A DNA stretch of 64,000 nt from an uncultured Bacteroidales bacterium (GCA_900316515.1 ONDE01000010.1:62001-126000); one strand, 5' to 3'; counted from the first letter of the stretch, positions 35,951 through 44,690 are shown. Translations and numbers: made by a program. The notes: generated from the letters alone by a model not told the origin.

Positions 35951-37282
35951 TTAGTTGTATTTCCTCTTCACAAACCAACGCTCACAGCTGCTCACGGCGA
36001 TGCCGAAGGTCACACACTCGCGCATCAGCACGTCGCTGCTGCCATAGTTGTCATATCCCACGCTGAGAGTGAGCAACGAGCGCCCTTTGCGCATCGGCAG
36101 GCTCATGCCTGCTCCCACGCCCCAGGCGTCGAGTCTATGCTCGCCGTCGGCAAGCTCCAGATACATCGATCCCTGCTCCATGTGAGCCCCCAGACTCCAG
36201 CTTATGCGGCCCCAGTATGTCGAGGCGTCCATGTCACCCATGCGCTCGAAGCCTAAGGCTGCACGACTGTAGGAACCATAGTAAAGGGCCGACTGGCCGA
36301 AGATCTGATGACTCTCGTCTTCGGTATAGCGCAGACCGTTCCATGCCGCCAAAGTGGCGTCGAATGCCACCTGCCAGCGCTTGTTGCGCTCGAAACTCAG
36401 GCCCACGCCGAAGGTGTGGGGCTGCTCCATGCGGCTGTCGTAACTGACACTCTGGCCTTGGGTGGGGAAGATGGTGTCTATCAACTGCTCGGTACCGGAG
36501 TAGTAGGTGTATATCAAGGCATTGTCGGCAATCTTCATATCTTTGTAGGGCTTGTAGGTGAAGCCAAGGCCAAGGGTATAGTTCTCCCCTATGGCTTGGC
36601 GTAACTGCAGACCGAAGTCGAAGAGCACATTGCCCAACTTGGTCTCTTTCAGTCGGCGCGAGTTCACCCAGTAGCTGACGGTATTGTCGTTGAACTCATA
36701 CGAGATGGTACGCTGTATGCGGCCTGTCAGGTAGTTCACATTGAAACCAGCCTGCAACTTGGCGCCCTTCCATGCTGGGATGTTGAATGCCGAACCCACG
36801 AACACCTGGCTCACACCGCCTTGTCCTTGGTAGCGTGTGTTCATGGTGCCATATGTGCTGGTGTCTTTCTGTGTCGTCACCGAATTGTAGTTCACCGTGC
36901 TGTAGGGCATCAATCCGCCAGCCAGCTTCCACCACTTGGTCACAGGCATACCCACCGTAAGATAGCCGACATTGCCATTGGCGTCGTATATGCTGTTGTC
37001 GCCGGTGCGCTGCGTGTTGAGCTGCACATTGAAGCCCATGTCAAACACAAAACTCTCTTTCTCTATGCCACCATATGAGGCAGGGTTGAAAGGGTTGATG
37101 TAGTTGTTGCCCGATCGGGTGTAGATGGCACCGCCCATGCGTGTGGCCATGGGCAGGTTGTACGGCATGTCGCTGCTGCCTATGCCAAACTGCGAATAAG
37201 GCAGGTTGACGCCGTTCTGCGCCGTAGCCATTCCCATGCTGGCAACAAGGCTTGCCACTAGTGCTATGATTGTCTTTTTCAT
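35951..37282 (-). CDS. Outer-membrane beta-barrel protein
   Basis: 443 residues; signal peptide (MKKTIIALVASLVASMGMAT, cleavage near TAQ), then alternating amphipathic strands rich in Tyr/Gly (YTLGLGFTYKPYKDMKIADN, WGRISWSLGAHMEQGSMYLE), early GGAIYTRSGNNYINPFNPAS and a late strand LLTLSVGYDNYGSSD. Form and size recall FadL/TodX-like or PorV-like barrels, but no specific family is certain. Its ATG overlaps coaX by 4 nt. Role probably uptake or envelope biogenesis; substrate unknown. Confidence 0.82.
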   Translation of the reverse strand: MKKTIIALVASLVASMGMATAQNGVNLPYSQFGIGSSDMPYNLPMATRMGGAIYTRSGNNYINPFNPASYGGIEKESFVFDMGFNVQLNTQRTGDNSIYDANGNVGYLTVGMPVTKWWKLAGGLMPYSTVNYNSVTTQKDTSTYGTMNTRYQGQGGVSQVFVGSAFNIPAWKGAKLQAGFNVNYLTGRIQRTISYEFNDNTVSYWVNSRRLKETKLGNVLFDFGLQLRQAIGENYTLGLGFTYKPYKDMKIADNALIYTYYSGTEQLIDTIFPTQGQSVSYDSRMEQPHTFGVGLSFERNKRWQVAFDATLAAWNGLRYTEDESHQIFGQSALYYGSYSRAALGFERMGDMDASTYWGRISWSLGAHMEQGSMYLELADGEHRLDAWGVGAGMSLPMRKGRSLLTLSVGYDNYGSSDVLMRECVTFGIAVSSCERWFVKRKYN

Positions 37283-37950
37283 TTCTCGTAATTCATTATC
37301 TCGTTCAATCCCGTGAGGGTCAGGTGCGGTGCCAGCTCCCAGCCGGTGGCTCCGGCATCGACGAGGCGTTGCGCATCGCCGCCAGTGAGCAGCACATGCA
37401 GCCGCGGCGCCTTCTCGCGGTAGAGGGCCACATAGCCCGCCAACGCCAGCATCGTGGCGCCCAACGTACCGGCCAGTATGCTCTCCTCGGTCGAGCGACC
37501 CAGCACGGGGGCTCGCTTCACATTGTCAATGTCCACCAGCGGCAGCTTGGCGGTGAAGGTGTTCAACGCCTGCAGGTTCATCTTCAAACCTGGCATTATG
37601 GCGCCGCCGTGATACACACCGCTTCCGTCAATGAAGTCCACGGTTATGCAGGTGCCGGCGTCAATAATAAGGCTCGCCTCGCCCTTGTGCAGCGCCCAGG
37701 CACCACACGCATCGGCTATGCGGTCGGCACCCAACGTGGCGGGAGTCTTGTAATCGAGCTGTATGGGCAACGGGGTGGCGGCACTGAGCGTCGGCACCTC
37801 GCAGCGGGCATCGCCGCTGGCACAGGCAAGCACGCGCCTGGCCTCAGCCAGCAAGGCCTCGGGCATGCCGTAGCCAGTCTCCTTGAGGATATTGCCCTCA
37901 AAGGTGGCCCACTTCACAGCCGTATTCCCTATGTCTATTGCCAGATTCAT
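37279..37950 (-). CDS. coaX: Type III pantothenate kinase
   Basis: 223 residues; phosphorylates pantothenate in the first step of CoA synthesis. AIDIGNTAVKWATF at 4-17 is the phosphate-binding ASKHA loop, TLGADRIADACGAW near 72 and DAGTCITVDFIDGSGVYHGG near 96 the second and catalytic motifs. Slightly short for the family. Its start codon shares one base with the pth stop (TGATG), and its stop overlaps the barrel gene. Confidence 0.94.
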   Translation of the reverse strand: MNLAIDIGNTAVKWATFEGNILKETGYGMPEALLAEARRVLACASGDARCEVPTLSAATPLPIQLDYKTPATLGADRIADACGAWALHKGEASLIIDAGTCITVDFIDGSGVYHGGAIMPGLKMNLQALNTFTAKLPLVDIDNVKRAPVLGRSTEESILAGTLGATMLALAGYVALYREKAPRLHVLLTGGDAQRLVDAGATGWELAPHLTLTGLNEIMNYEK

Positions 37951-38630
37951 CAGCTTTCAACTTTCCGCTCTGCGCTTTCCGCTTGGTGCGCGTTGCCTTT
38001 CTTGTTGTATAGGTTCATGGTGCGGTCGATGCCCTGCGTCACAAAGCACCGCACGGCGTCGCAGGCTGTCTTCAGCGCCGGCTCGAGGGCTGCCGCCTGC
38101 TCGTCGCTGAAGCGTCCCAGGACGTAGTCCACCTGCTGTCCGCGGCCGAATTCCTGACCCACACCCACCCGCAGGCGGTTGTAGTTCTGTGTGCCCAGGC
38201 AGGCCTCTATGTCGGCCAGCCCATTGTGGCCACCGGCAGCACCCTGTTTCTTGATGCGTATCACGCCAGGGTCCAATGCCAGGTCGTCGACCACCACCAT
38301 CAGGTTCTCCAACTCCACCTTCTCGGCCTGCAGCCAATGGCGCACAGCCTTGCCACTGAGGTTCATATAGGTGGTGGGCTTTATCAGCACCAGCACCCTC
38401 CCCTTGTGGCGCACCTCGGTGCGGTAGGCGTGGCGCTCAAGGGTCCACTTAGCATCGGCCTCCTTGGCCAGCGCGTCGACCACCATGAAGCCCGCGTTGT
38501 GTCGCGTGCCCTCATATTCGGCGCCTACATTCCCCAGTCCCGCTATCAGGTATTTTGCCACAGGTTCTTCCTCCTCGGTCGTCGGCTTGTCTCGCTTGCA
38601 GAGATTGTTAAACCATTCTTTGAGTCCCAT
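37950..38630 (-). CDS. pth: Peptidyl-tRNA hydrolase
   Basis: 226 residues; releases peptides from prematurely dropped peptidyl-tRNA. LIAGLGNVGAEYEGTRHNAG near 28 contains the catalytic His, KPTTYMNLSG near 84, VVVDDLALDPG near 112, GGHNGLADI near 133. There is a 25-residue acidic N-terminal extension before the core; a shorter start is possible. The tail HQAESAERKVES is encoded by heptamer repeats (37954-37981) rather than by conserved sequence, suggesting that the original C-terminus was replaced or extended. Confidence 0.92.
   Translation of the reverse strand: MGLKEWFNNLCKRDKPTTEEEEPVAKYLIAGLGNVGAEYEGTRHNAGFMVVDALAKEADAKWTLERHAYRTEVRHKGRVLVLIKPTTYMNLSGKAVRHWLQAEKVELENLMVVVDDLALDPGVIRIKKQGAAGGHNGLADIEACLGTQNYNRLRVGVGQEFGRGQQVDYVLGRFSDEQAAALEPALKTACDAVRCFVTQGIDRTMNLYNKKGNAHQAESAERKVES
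37954..37981. repeat. Translated heptamer array at the 3' end of pth
   Basis: Plus-strand units CTTTCAA, CTTTCCG, CTCTGCG, CTTTCCG; read on the coding strand as CGGAAAG/GTTGAAA-type units. They end 2 nt before the shared pth stop and coaX start. Confidence 0.8.
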
Positions 38631-38639
38631 AGCCAGCGT

Positions 38640-40409
38640 TTATTCAACCCAGCCAATCACATCGCCTTTCTTAACCATCTTGCCTTGCGGCACGCAGGTG
38701 TCCACTATCTTGCCACCCTTCAAGGCAACCACGGGCACTATCGAGTAGCTCGCCTCGATGTTGCCCATCGTGGCACCTTCCTTCACCTCGGTGCCGGGAG
38801 CGGGAGCGGTGCTCTTGTCATCGAAGCGCACCTCCCACAGCATACGGCCCGTGGCGGTGGCCACTATAGGCGTGGCGTTGGGGTGCTTGGGGGTGATATA
38901 GTTGAGGGCTATGCTCTCGGCCGTGGCGGGAGCCTTGGGGGCGTCCTTCTCGGCACGCAGCTGCGCCACCTCTTTGTTGAAACGCTCTTTGGCAACACCG
39001 CTCTTGTAGTCGCGGTACTGGCGGTCGTGCATGGCCAGCTCGAACAGCTCTTCGTCGTCCTCGCCGCGCTCCCAGCCGTTCTGCTCCATCTCTTTGATGT
39101 ATTCGGGCAGGGCGTCGGGATAGGCATCCTGCGGCACGCCGGTATAGAACTCCATGCCCTGCTGCTTGGCCAACTCCACAATCTCGGGAGCCAGCTGTCC
39201 GGGCAGCTTGCCTGCGCGACCGAGAATCATGCTCCACGAGTCTTTGTCTATCTGGCTGAAGCGGGGTTTGCCCTGCGCCATGGCCAGCAGGTTCATCACG
39301 GCGATGTTCTTGGTATACTGGCTGAAGGGGGTCACCAACGGGGGATAACCCAGCATCGGCCATATATGCTCCACCTCCTGGAACAGCTGCACCGTCAGCT
39401 CCTCGAAGCTAACCTCGGGCTTGCCGTTCTTCTTCAAGGCCATGTTGATGGCGCCGTGCACACCGCGCAGGTCGGTCATCATCGAGCCCATCATGCCGCC
39501 GGGCAGACCGCAGCCCACCAGCAGCGACGAGCTGATACGGTTGGCAGGGTTGATATATAAACCCAGGAAGTCGTCGATGAACTCCTGCGTCAGCTTGCGG
39601 GCTTCCATATAGGCGTCCATGTTGATGTCCTTCACCTGGAAACCGGCGTCCTTAAGCATGGCCTGCACCGAGATGACGTCGGGGTGCACCATACCCCACG
39701 ACAGGGGCTCCATGGCGCAGTCGATAACGTCGGCTCCCGCCTCGGCAACCATCAGCGTCGATGCCATCGAAAGGCCGGGACCTGTGTGGCCGTGATACTG
39801 CACCACGATATGGGGGTATTTCTTCTTGATTTCGCTTACCAAGCGGCCCAGCGTGGCAGGACGGCCCACACCGGCCATGTCCTTCAGCGCTATCTCGTCG
39901 GCACCGAACTCCACCAGCTTGTCCACGATGCCCATGTAGTACTCCACAGTGTGCACCGGCGAGTGCGTGATGCTAAGGGCGGCCTGGCTTATCATACCGG
40001 CCTCTTTGGCATACTTCACGCTGAGCTCCAGGTTGCGCGGGTCGTTCAAACCGCAGAACGAACGCATGATGTCAACACCCTGCGCCTTCTTCACCTTACA
40101 CATCAGCTGGCGCACATCCTTCGGCACGCCGTACATGCGCAGGCCGTTCAAGGCACGCTCCAGCATGTGCGTCTGTATACCGGCCTTGTTGAACTCCTTC
40201 GTCCAGGCACGAACAGCCTTGTTGGGGTTCTCGCCGTACATCAGGTTCACCTGCTCGAATGCGCCGCCGTTGGTCTCTATGCGGTCAAAGCAACCCATGG
40301 CCACTATCACCGGTGCTATGCGCGTCAGCTGGTCGACTCGCGGCTGATATTTGCCGCTGCTCTGCCACATATCGCGGTACACCAAACTGAATTTTACCTC
40401 TTTTTTCAT
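38640..40409 (-). CDS. OadA/PycB-type carboxyltransferase subunit lacking the biotinyl lysine
   Basis: 589 residues. An HMGL-like TIM barrel (about 5-270) has metal and substrate residues RDMWQSS near 13, ALKDMAGVG near 180 with the carboxylated Lys, and YHGHTGPG near 209; a PYC_OADA domain follows (about 290-470), then a Lys/Ala linker and a biotinyl/lipoyl-like domain (about 510-589). In that last domain the usual EAMKM is NIEASYSIV: no lysine is present at the attachment site. It probably decarboxylates oxaloacetate or carboxylates pyruvate only with a separate biotin carrier, if at all. No sodium-pump beta/gamma subunits are nearby. First gene of the long minus-strand run. Confidence 0.85.
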   Translation of the reverse strand: MKKEVKFSLVYRDMWQSSGKYQPRVDQLTRIAPVIVAMGCFDRIETNGGAFEQVNLMYGENPNKAVRAWTKEFNKAGIQTHMLERALNGLRMYGVPKDVRQLMCKVKKAQGVDIMRSFCGLNDPRNLELSVKYAKEAGMISQAALSITHSPVHTVEYYMGIVDKLVEFGADEIALKDMAGVGRPATLGRLVSEIKKKYPHIVVQYHGHTGPGLSMASTLMVAEAGADVIDCAMEPLSWGMVHPDVISVQAMLKDAGFQVKDINMDAYMEARKLTQEFIDDFLGLYINPANRISSSLLVGCGLPGGMMGSMMTDLRGVHGAINMALKKNGKPEVSFEELTVQLFQEVEHIWPMLGYPPLVTPFSQYTKNIAVMNLLAMAQGKPRFSQIDKDSWSMILGRAGKLPGQLAPEIVELAKQQGMEFYTGVPQDAYPDALPEYIKEMEQNGWERGEDDEELFELAMHDRQYRDYKSGVAKERFNKEVAQLRAEKDAPKAPATAESIALNYITPKHPNATPIVATATGRMLWEVRFDDKSTAPAPGTEVKEGATMGNIEASYSIVPVVALKGGKIVDTCVPQGKMVKKGDVIGWVE

Positions 40410-40476
40410 ATATAATAATATCTATTTATTTGACACTAAAACCTTTAGCCCAATCAAAAAACAATTGGGCATTTTG

Positions 40477-40484
40477 CAAATATA
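40477..40484 (-). promoter_or_regulatory. -7 promoter box of the oadA-like operon
   Basis: TATATTTG on the minus strand, 68 nt upstream of the start codon; the leader would include the hairpin at 40448-40470. Confidence 0.6.
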
Positions 40485-40630
40485 CAAAATAAAATGCATT
40501 GCGCAGAATTAATTTCCCACAAACCATCTATCATCCCCATCACACCATCTTCACTCTCCCATCACTCCCCTCTCGCCTTCCTCTCACCTAACTCTCACCT
40601 AACTCTCACTCCTCATTCCCCTCTCCCCCT

Positions 40631-40679
40631 TCACATACTGCTCACATACTACTCACATACTACTCACCCCCTACTCACC
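40631..40679. repeat. 11-nt tandem repeat, reverse orientation
   Basis: TCACATACTAC-type units, about 4.4 copies. The reverse complement GTAGTATGTGA is identical to the fourth unit of the array at 22591-22645. Confidence 0.8.
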
Positions 40680-40754
40680 TCCCCTATCACTCCTTCAACA
40701 TTCCCCTCTATCAATTCACCAATCACTTCTCCCGTCTACAGCCCCAATTAGAGT

Positions 40755-41095
40755 AGTTTGCCTATAATCAAGGACAAAAAATTCGTTTAATTCGCAAAAT
40801 TCGCCGTTAACAATCAACCCTGAACCATTAACCCTGAACCATTAATACTTCGAGTAATTCGCTAGTAACAATAATTCGAGTTAATTCGTCTAATTCGCCG
40901 TTCACAAATAACCCTGAACCATTAATACTTCGAGTAATTCGCCTATAATCAAGGGCAAAAAATTCGAGTTAATTCGCAAAATTCGCCGTTAACAAATAAC
41001 CCTGAACCATTAATACTTCGAGTAATTCGCCTATAATCAAGGGCAAAAAATTCGTTTAATTCGCAAAATTCGCCGTTAACTTAATTCGCAAAATT
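40755..41095. repeat. Tandem repeat of 87-95 nt
   Basis: The landmark TTCGCCGTT occurs at 40800, 40895, 40982 and 41069 (steps 95, 87, 87). Units include CCCTGAACCATTAATAC, TTCGAGTAATTCGC and AAGGGCAAAAAATTCG. Related fragments in reverse complement occur at 7152-7215. Confidence 0.88.
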
Positions 41096-41215
41096 CACCG
41101 TTCACTTCACTTAAAGCTCACAGCCTAAAACCAAGAACGTTCCCCGCCAACTGCCACTAACCACTATTCATCTCTCACTCCACCCAAAAAAAACACACAT
41201 ATCGGAAAAAATGTG

Positions 41216-41223
41216 TATATTTG
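41216..41223 (+). promoter_or_regulatory. -7 promoter box of the small lipoprotein gene
   Basis: TATATTTG followed by CAGTG; leader about 50 nt. Confidence 0.6.
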
Positions 41224-41280
41224 CAGTGTGGGATAACATTCCACGATTTGATATTATCTTTGGTAATCAAACAAATAGCA

Positions 41281-41478
41281 ATGAAGAAGACGCTGAAAAA
41301 AGCCCTGCCGCTCCTGCTCGCCGCACTCGTCATGTCGGCAAGCATGATGGCCGTGGGTTGCAAAAGCAACGACACCATGTACGGTCGCAAGCAGACCAAC
41401 AAGGGTGCCACCGTGAAATCGAACATCAAAGTCAGGGGCAGCAACAAAGCCAACGGCCACACAACGCGCTCATTCTAA
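41281..41478 (+). CDS. Small lipoprotein, 65 residues
   Basis: MKKTLKKALPLLLAALVMSA opens a lipoprotein signal peptide with lipobox MAVGC (Cys near 27); the mature part, about 39 residues, is basic, polar and Asn/Lys/Gly-rich. It has its own promoter. The in-frame extension upstream overlaps the promoter and is excluded. Function unknown. Confidence 0.75.
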   Translation: MKKTLKKALPLLLAALVMSASMMAVGCKSNDTMYGRKQTNKGATVKSNIKVRGSNKANGHTTRSF

Positions 41479-41549
41479 AGCTACAAGCTGCGAGTTTTAT
41501 GCCGTTGGTTGCTGCCGCTACCGCCACAATGGTTACGGCCACCGCCCCA

Positions 41550-41584
41550 CTTAAAACTTACAGCTTAAAACTTAAAACTTAACA
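41550..41584. repeat. CTTAAAA heptamer array abutting the manA start codon
   Basis: Five units (CTTAAAA, CTTACAG, CTTAAAA, CTTAAAA, CTTAACA), the last ending on the base before ATG 41585. Confidence 0.85.
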
Positions 41585-42646
41585 ATGATTTACCCCCTCA
41601 AGTTCCTGCCCCTCTACAAGCAAGTCATCTGGGGCGGCAACCGATTGAAAGACTATGGCTTCAACTACGAGCCGCTGCCCAACTGCGGCGAGCTGTGGGC
41701 ACTCTCTTCTGTCGAGGGCCACGAGAGCGTCATAGCCAACGGCTTCCTCGCCGAGAACACCCTCAACGAAGCCATCGAGATATACATGGGCGACCTGGTG
41801 GGCGACCGCGTCTTCAACCGCTACGGCACCGAGTTCCCCCTGCTGGTGAAGCTCATCGACGCCGCACGCGACCTCTCCATACAGGTGCACCCCAACGACG
41901 AGCTGGCACAACGCCGCGGCATGCCGCGTGGCAAGACCGAAATGTGGTACGTGATGCAGGCCGACGCCGGCTCCAAGCTCATCAGCGGCTTCCGCCGAGA
42001 CACCACGCCCGACGAATACACCGCAGCCCTCAACAGTGGACACCTCACCGACCTGCTCCACGCCGAGGAGCCAGAGCCCGGCGACGTCTACTTCATCCCT
42101 GCCGGCCGTGTCCACGCCCTCGGCAAAGGCCTCATGGTCGCCGAAATACAGCAGACCTCCGACTGCACCTACCGCATCTACGACTACGACCGCCTCGACA
42201 AGGACGGCCGCAAGCGCCAGCTGCATACCGCCGAAGCCATGGACGCCATCGACTTCAGCGGCATATCATCCTCTGCGGGAGGACCCGCACACGCCAACAC
42301 CCGCTACCAGGCGCGCCTCAACGAGACAACCACCATAGCCTCCTGCCCCTACTTCACCACTCGCCTCATCCCCTTCGACACCCCGATGCGCAAAAACCTC
42401 GAGGACATCGACACCTTCGTCTTATACCTCTGCGTCGACGGCCTGGCGGCGGTGAAGAGCATGGAGACCATAGTGCCCCTGCATGTGGGCGAATGCTGCT
42501 TGGTGCCCGCCGTGGCCGACAGCGTGGAGCTCTTCTGCGAGGGCGAAGCAAAGTTACTCGAAGTCACCATCGACACCACCGACTGGAACGACGCCCCCTC
42601 GACCGACAACGACTGGCTCGCCCAGTTCGTCGCCGACGCCCGCTAA
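41585..42646 (+). CDS. manA: Mannose-6-phosphate isomerase, class I
   Basis: 353 residues; Zn enzyme interconverting fructose-6-P and mannose-6-P, feeding GDP-mannose for glycans. LSIQVHPNDELA near 98 and GKTEMWYVM near 117 hold the Zn ligands, and YFIPAGRVHALG near 173 the remaining His and the active site. Length is that of the short bacterial class. The leader is entirely a heptamer array. It stands alone as a transcription unit. Confidence 0.94.
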   Translation: MIYPLKFLPLYKQVIWGGNRLKDYGFNYEPLPNCGELWALSSVEGHESVIANGFLAENTLNEAIEIYMGDLVGDRVFNRYGTEFPLLVKLIDAARDLSIQVHPNDELAQRRGMPRGKTEMWYVMQADAGSKLISGFRRDTTPDEYTAALNSGHLTDLLHAEEPEPGDVYFIPAGRVHALGKGLMVAEIQQTSDCTYRIYDYDRLDKDGRKRQLHTAEAMDAIDFSGISSSAGGPAHANTRYQARLNETTTIASCPYFTTRLIPFDTPMRKNLEDIDTFVLYLCVDGLAAVKSMETIVPLHVGECCLVPAVADSVELFCEGEAKLLEVTIDTTDWNDAPSTDNDWLAQFVADAR

Positions 42647-42681
42647 CCCCTAGTCTTTTATACCAATTCCGAGCCCCAGCG

Positions 42682-42710
42682 AGGCGACACATCAACCATT
42701 CGTGGCCCAC
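42682..42710. repeat. Dispersed GAGCCC/GGCGACA element, copy 2
   Basis: GAGCCCCAGCGAGGCGACACATCA followed by ACC and GTGG...CCCAC, clearly related to 7212-7269 but shorter in the hairpin part. Confidence 0.5.
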
Positions 42711-42717
42711 TATGTTT

Positions 42718-42801
42718 TATTACAGAAAAGGGCAGAAAAGACGGAAGAATTACAGAAAAGGTTTCTGTCTGTTTCTGTTTTTTCCGTAATGCTTCTGTAA
42801 T
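42718..42801 (-). repeat. Solitary copy of the 91-bp palindromic unit
   Basis: On the minus strand it begins CATTACAGAAGCATTACGG and ends CCTTTTCTGTAAT with the same internal order of ACAGAA and TTCTGT words as the eight-copy array at 12942-13731. It lies 26 nt after the LRR gene stop, with the same orientation relative to that gene as the array has to trmD. Confidence 0.93.
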
Positions 42802-42821
42802 GAAAAGCCCCCACTGGGACT
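42802..42821 (-). terminator. Possible intrinsic terminator of the LRR gene
   Basis: Minus-strand AGTCCC/GGGGCT stem (42821-42816 with 42811-42806, one G-T pair, 4-nt loop) followed by TTTTC. Short but well placed, 7 nt after the stop codon. Confidence 0.5.
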
Positions 42822-42827
42822 CACCGC

Positions 42828-44690
42828 CTACCGTATCACCACCACCTTCTTGGCTGGCAGCGTGCCGACCTTGATCATATAGGTGCCGCTGACAGGCACG
42901 TCGAAACGCATAGGCATGTAATCGTCCTGACGGGTGGCAAGCATCCTGCCGTTCACGTCGTACATTGTCACAGCGTTGCCCTCGGCATCCTCGACGACTA
43001 TCTGCCCGTTGCTAGAGTATACCTTGGCGTTCAACGCGTCGACGCCATCGATGCCCTCCTGGGTGATGTATATGGTGTCGTGGACGACGACGGTATCATG
43101 CAACCACACAGTGTCATATTGCGTCAACCACAATGTGTCTGTCAACGTTATAGTATCATACTGCATCAATACAACTGTATCTATTAGAATAGTAGTATCA
43201 TGCACAGGCACATATTCTGTTAGTGTCACGGTGTCTATTATTATGGTTGTGTCATGTACTATCCTAGTAATATAGGTGGTATCGTATACTACATTGATTA
43301 AGGTGTCCGTTAGAATAATCGTGTCACGCTCAGAAAACATAGCCATGAAAACCGAGTCTGATGAAACGGAAACAATGCGTGGATTGTCTACAATGCCATC
43401 ACTCCACCCAGCAAAAGATACATTGTATTTCGAAATTGCAGTAAGAGTACACGTATCATCAGCTGTATAAACCCCACCTCCGATGATAATACCGAGCGAA
43501 TCATTATTCGATTCTGCTGTTATTTCAAAAAGACATACTTGTGTAGAACAAATAAAAGCAGATACTGAATCCCAATTTGCCGCTTCTCGATATAATTCAA
43601 CAGATTGACAAGGCACTTCAATGGTCATTGTATCGCGATGTGTTGGCCATTCGCCAGTATCTTTGTATCTTATTACGCCATCAAAGGTGTTTGGTAAAAT
43701 GTGTGGAGCTGTTCTACCCTTGAATCTAAAATGATGTGCATTTTCTGTACTTATGTTTCCAATATAGAACACACTTTCTCCCATAGCAGTTACGGATGCT
43801 GGTATCTCAATATATTGAGGAAGACAATTGTAAAATGCACCATTTGCAATATATCTCACTCCGTCCGGGATAATTAAAGTGGGGAGTCTGCATCCCTGAA
43901 ATGTATAATACCGTATAGTATCTATGCTTGAAGATAAAGTAACTCCTCCGTACAAAGCGTAATTAAATGCCAATTCCTCAATATATTCTACTGATGATGG
44001 TATTACAAGATGCTTTTCATAGTAGTCCCATTCAAACGCATATCGTCCAATGTAGCGAAGTGTATTGGGTAGAATAATAGTATCCAAATAACTCGTTCTA
44101 TTGTAGGGTGTCGGCTCGTTATACATGTGAATGAAAGAGTAGTTCTTAATTGAATCAACCCCCTCCGGGATAACCAGATTCGTCACTAACTCATTGTTTA
44201 TATAAAGGTGATTCCCATAGTAAAGAGGGTTTGCGTAAAGATTTTCAAAATCAACACAACACCATTCAGATAACGTTCCACCATAATAAACAGCATTCAA
44301 TGATTCTGTCCCGGTAAGATCAAATGCATATAATCCAATTGTTCTTATTGTGTTTGGGAGCGTTATCGATGTTATGTCGTTGCATCCTATAAAGGCATAA
44401 GCATCTATTCCCATGACAGTATACTGATAATTCCCATTGGTTACTGTTGGTGGAATTATGATTGATCCAGTAGGTTTCGGGTAATAATTCCATTGATAAT
44501 TTTGATAGTATTCCCAATAGTGATAACTATTGGACGACCCTGGGTATGTCACAATTACAGTACTGTCACTAATTATGCGATAGTAGATGGTTTTGCCATT
44601 ATTGGTTTTAGAAAAATCGTAAGCATTAACTTTATTGGGTAAGGCACAAACCATCATCATGATAGTGAAAAAAATCAACTTGTGTTTCAT
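42828..44690 (-). CDS. BspA-like leucine-rich-repeat protein with C-terminal sorting domain
   Basis: 620 residues. Signal peptide (MKHKLIFFTIMMMVCALPNK, cleavage near VNA-Y). LRR_5/BspA repeats run from about 80 to 340 (ITSITLPNTIRTIGLYAF, LVIPSSVEYIEELAFNYA, LIIPDGVRYIANGAFYNC), followed by a beta-rich segment with one InlB/FIVAR-like piece (KYNVSFAGWSDGIVDNPRIV), a low-complexity D-T repeat linker (about 450-540; DTVxLTxYDT) and a type A T9SS-like end (AKVYSSNGQIVVEDAEGNAV, GTYMIKVG). Surface-exposed and probably T9SS-secreted. The LRR part is far more AT-rich than neighbouring genes while the C-terminus is GC-rich, suggesting acquisition or domain shuffling. Confidence 0.88.
   Translation of the reverse strand: MKHKLIFFTIMMMVCALPNKVNAYDFSKTNNGKTIYYRIISDSTVIVTYPGSSNSYHYWEYYQNYQWNYYPKPTGSIIIPPTVTNGNYQYTVMGIDAYAFIGCNDITSITLPNTIRTIGLYAFDLTGTESLNAVYYGGTLSEWCCVDFENLYANPLYYGNHLYINNELVTNLVIPEGVDSIKNYSFIHMYNEPTPYNRTSYLDTIILPNTLRYIGRYAFEWDYYEKHLVIPSSVEYIEELAFNYALYGGVTLSSSIDTIRYYTFQGCRLPTLIIPDGVRYIANGAFYNCLPQYIEIPASVTAMGESVFYIGNISTENAHHFRFKGRTAPHILPNTFDGVIRYKDTGEWPTHRDTMTIEVPCQSVELYREAANWDSVSAFICSTQVCLFEITAESNNDSLGIIIGGGVYTADDTCTLTAISKYNVSFAGWSDGIVDNPRIVSVSSDSVFMAMFSERDTIILTDTLINVVYDTTYITRIVHDTTIIIDTVTLTEYVPVHDTTILIDTVVLMQYDTITLTDTLWLTQYDTVWLHDTVVVHDTIYITQEGIDGVDALNAKVYSSNGQIVVEDAEGNAVTMYDVNGRMLATRQDDYMPMRFDVPVSGTYMIKVGTLPAKKVVVIR

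Larger units (their letters stand above)
40410..41280. other. 871-bp intergenic stretch between oadA-like and a small lipoprotein gene
   Basis: Contains the oadA-like leader with a 7-bp hairpin GCCCAAT/ATTGGGC (40448-40470) and promoter box (40484-40477), a pyrimidine-rich zone with 11-nt repeats (40631-40679), a tandem repeat of 87-95 nt (40755-41095) and the promoter of the next gene. No supportable ORF; a plus-strand open frame at 40494-40751 is low-complexity Ser/Pro/Thr/His. Confidence 0.75.
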
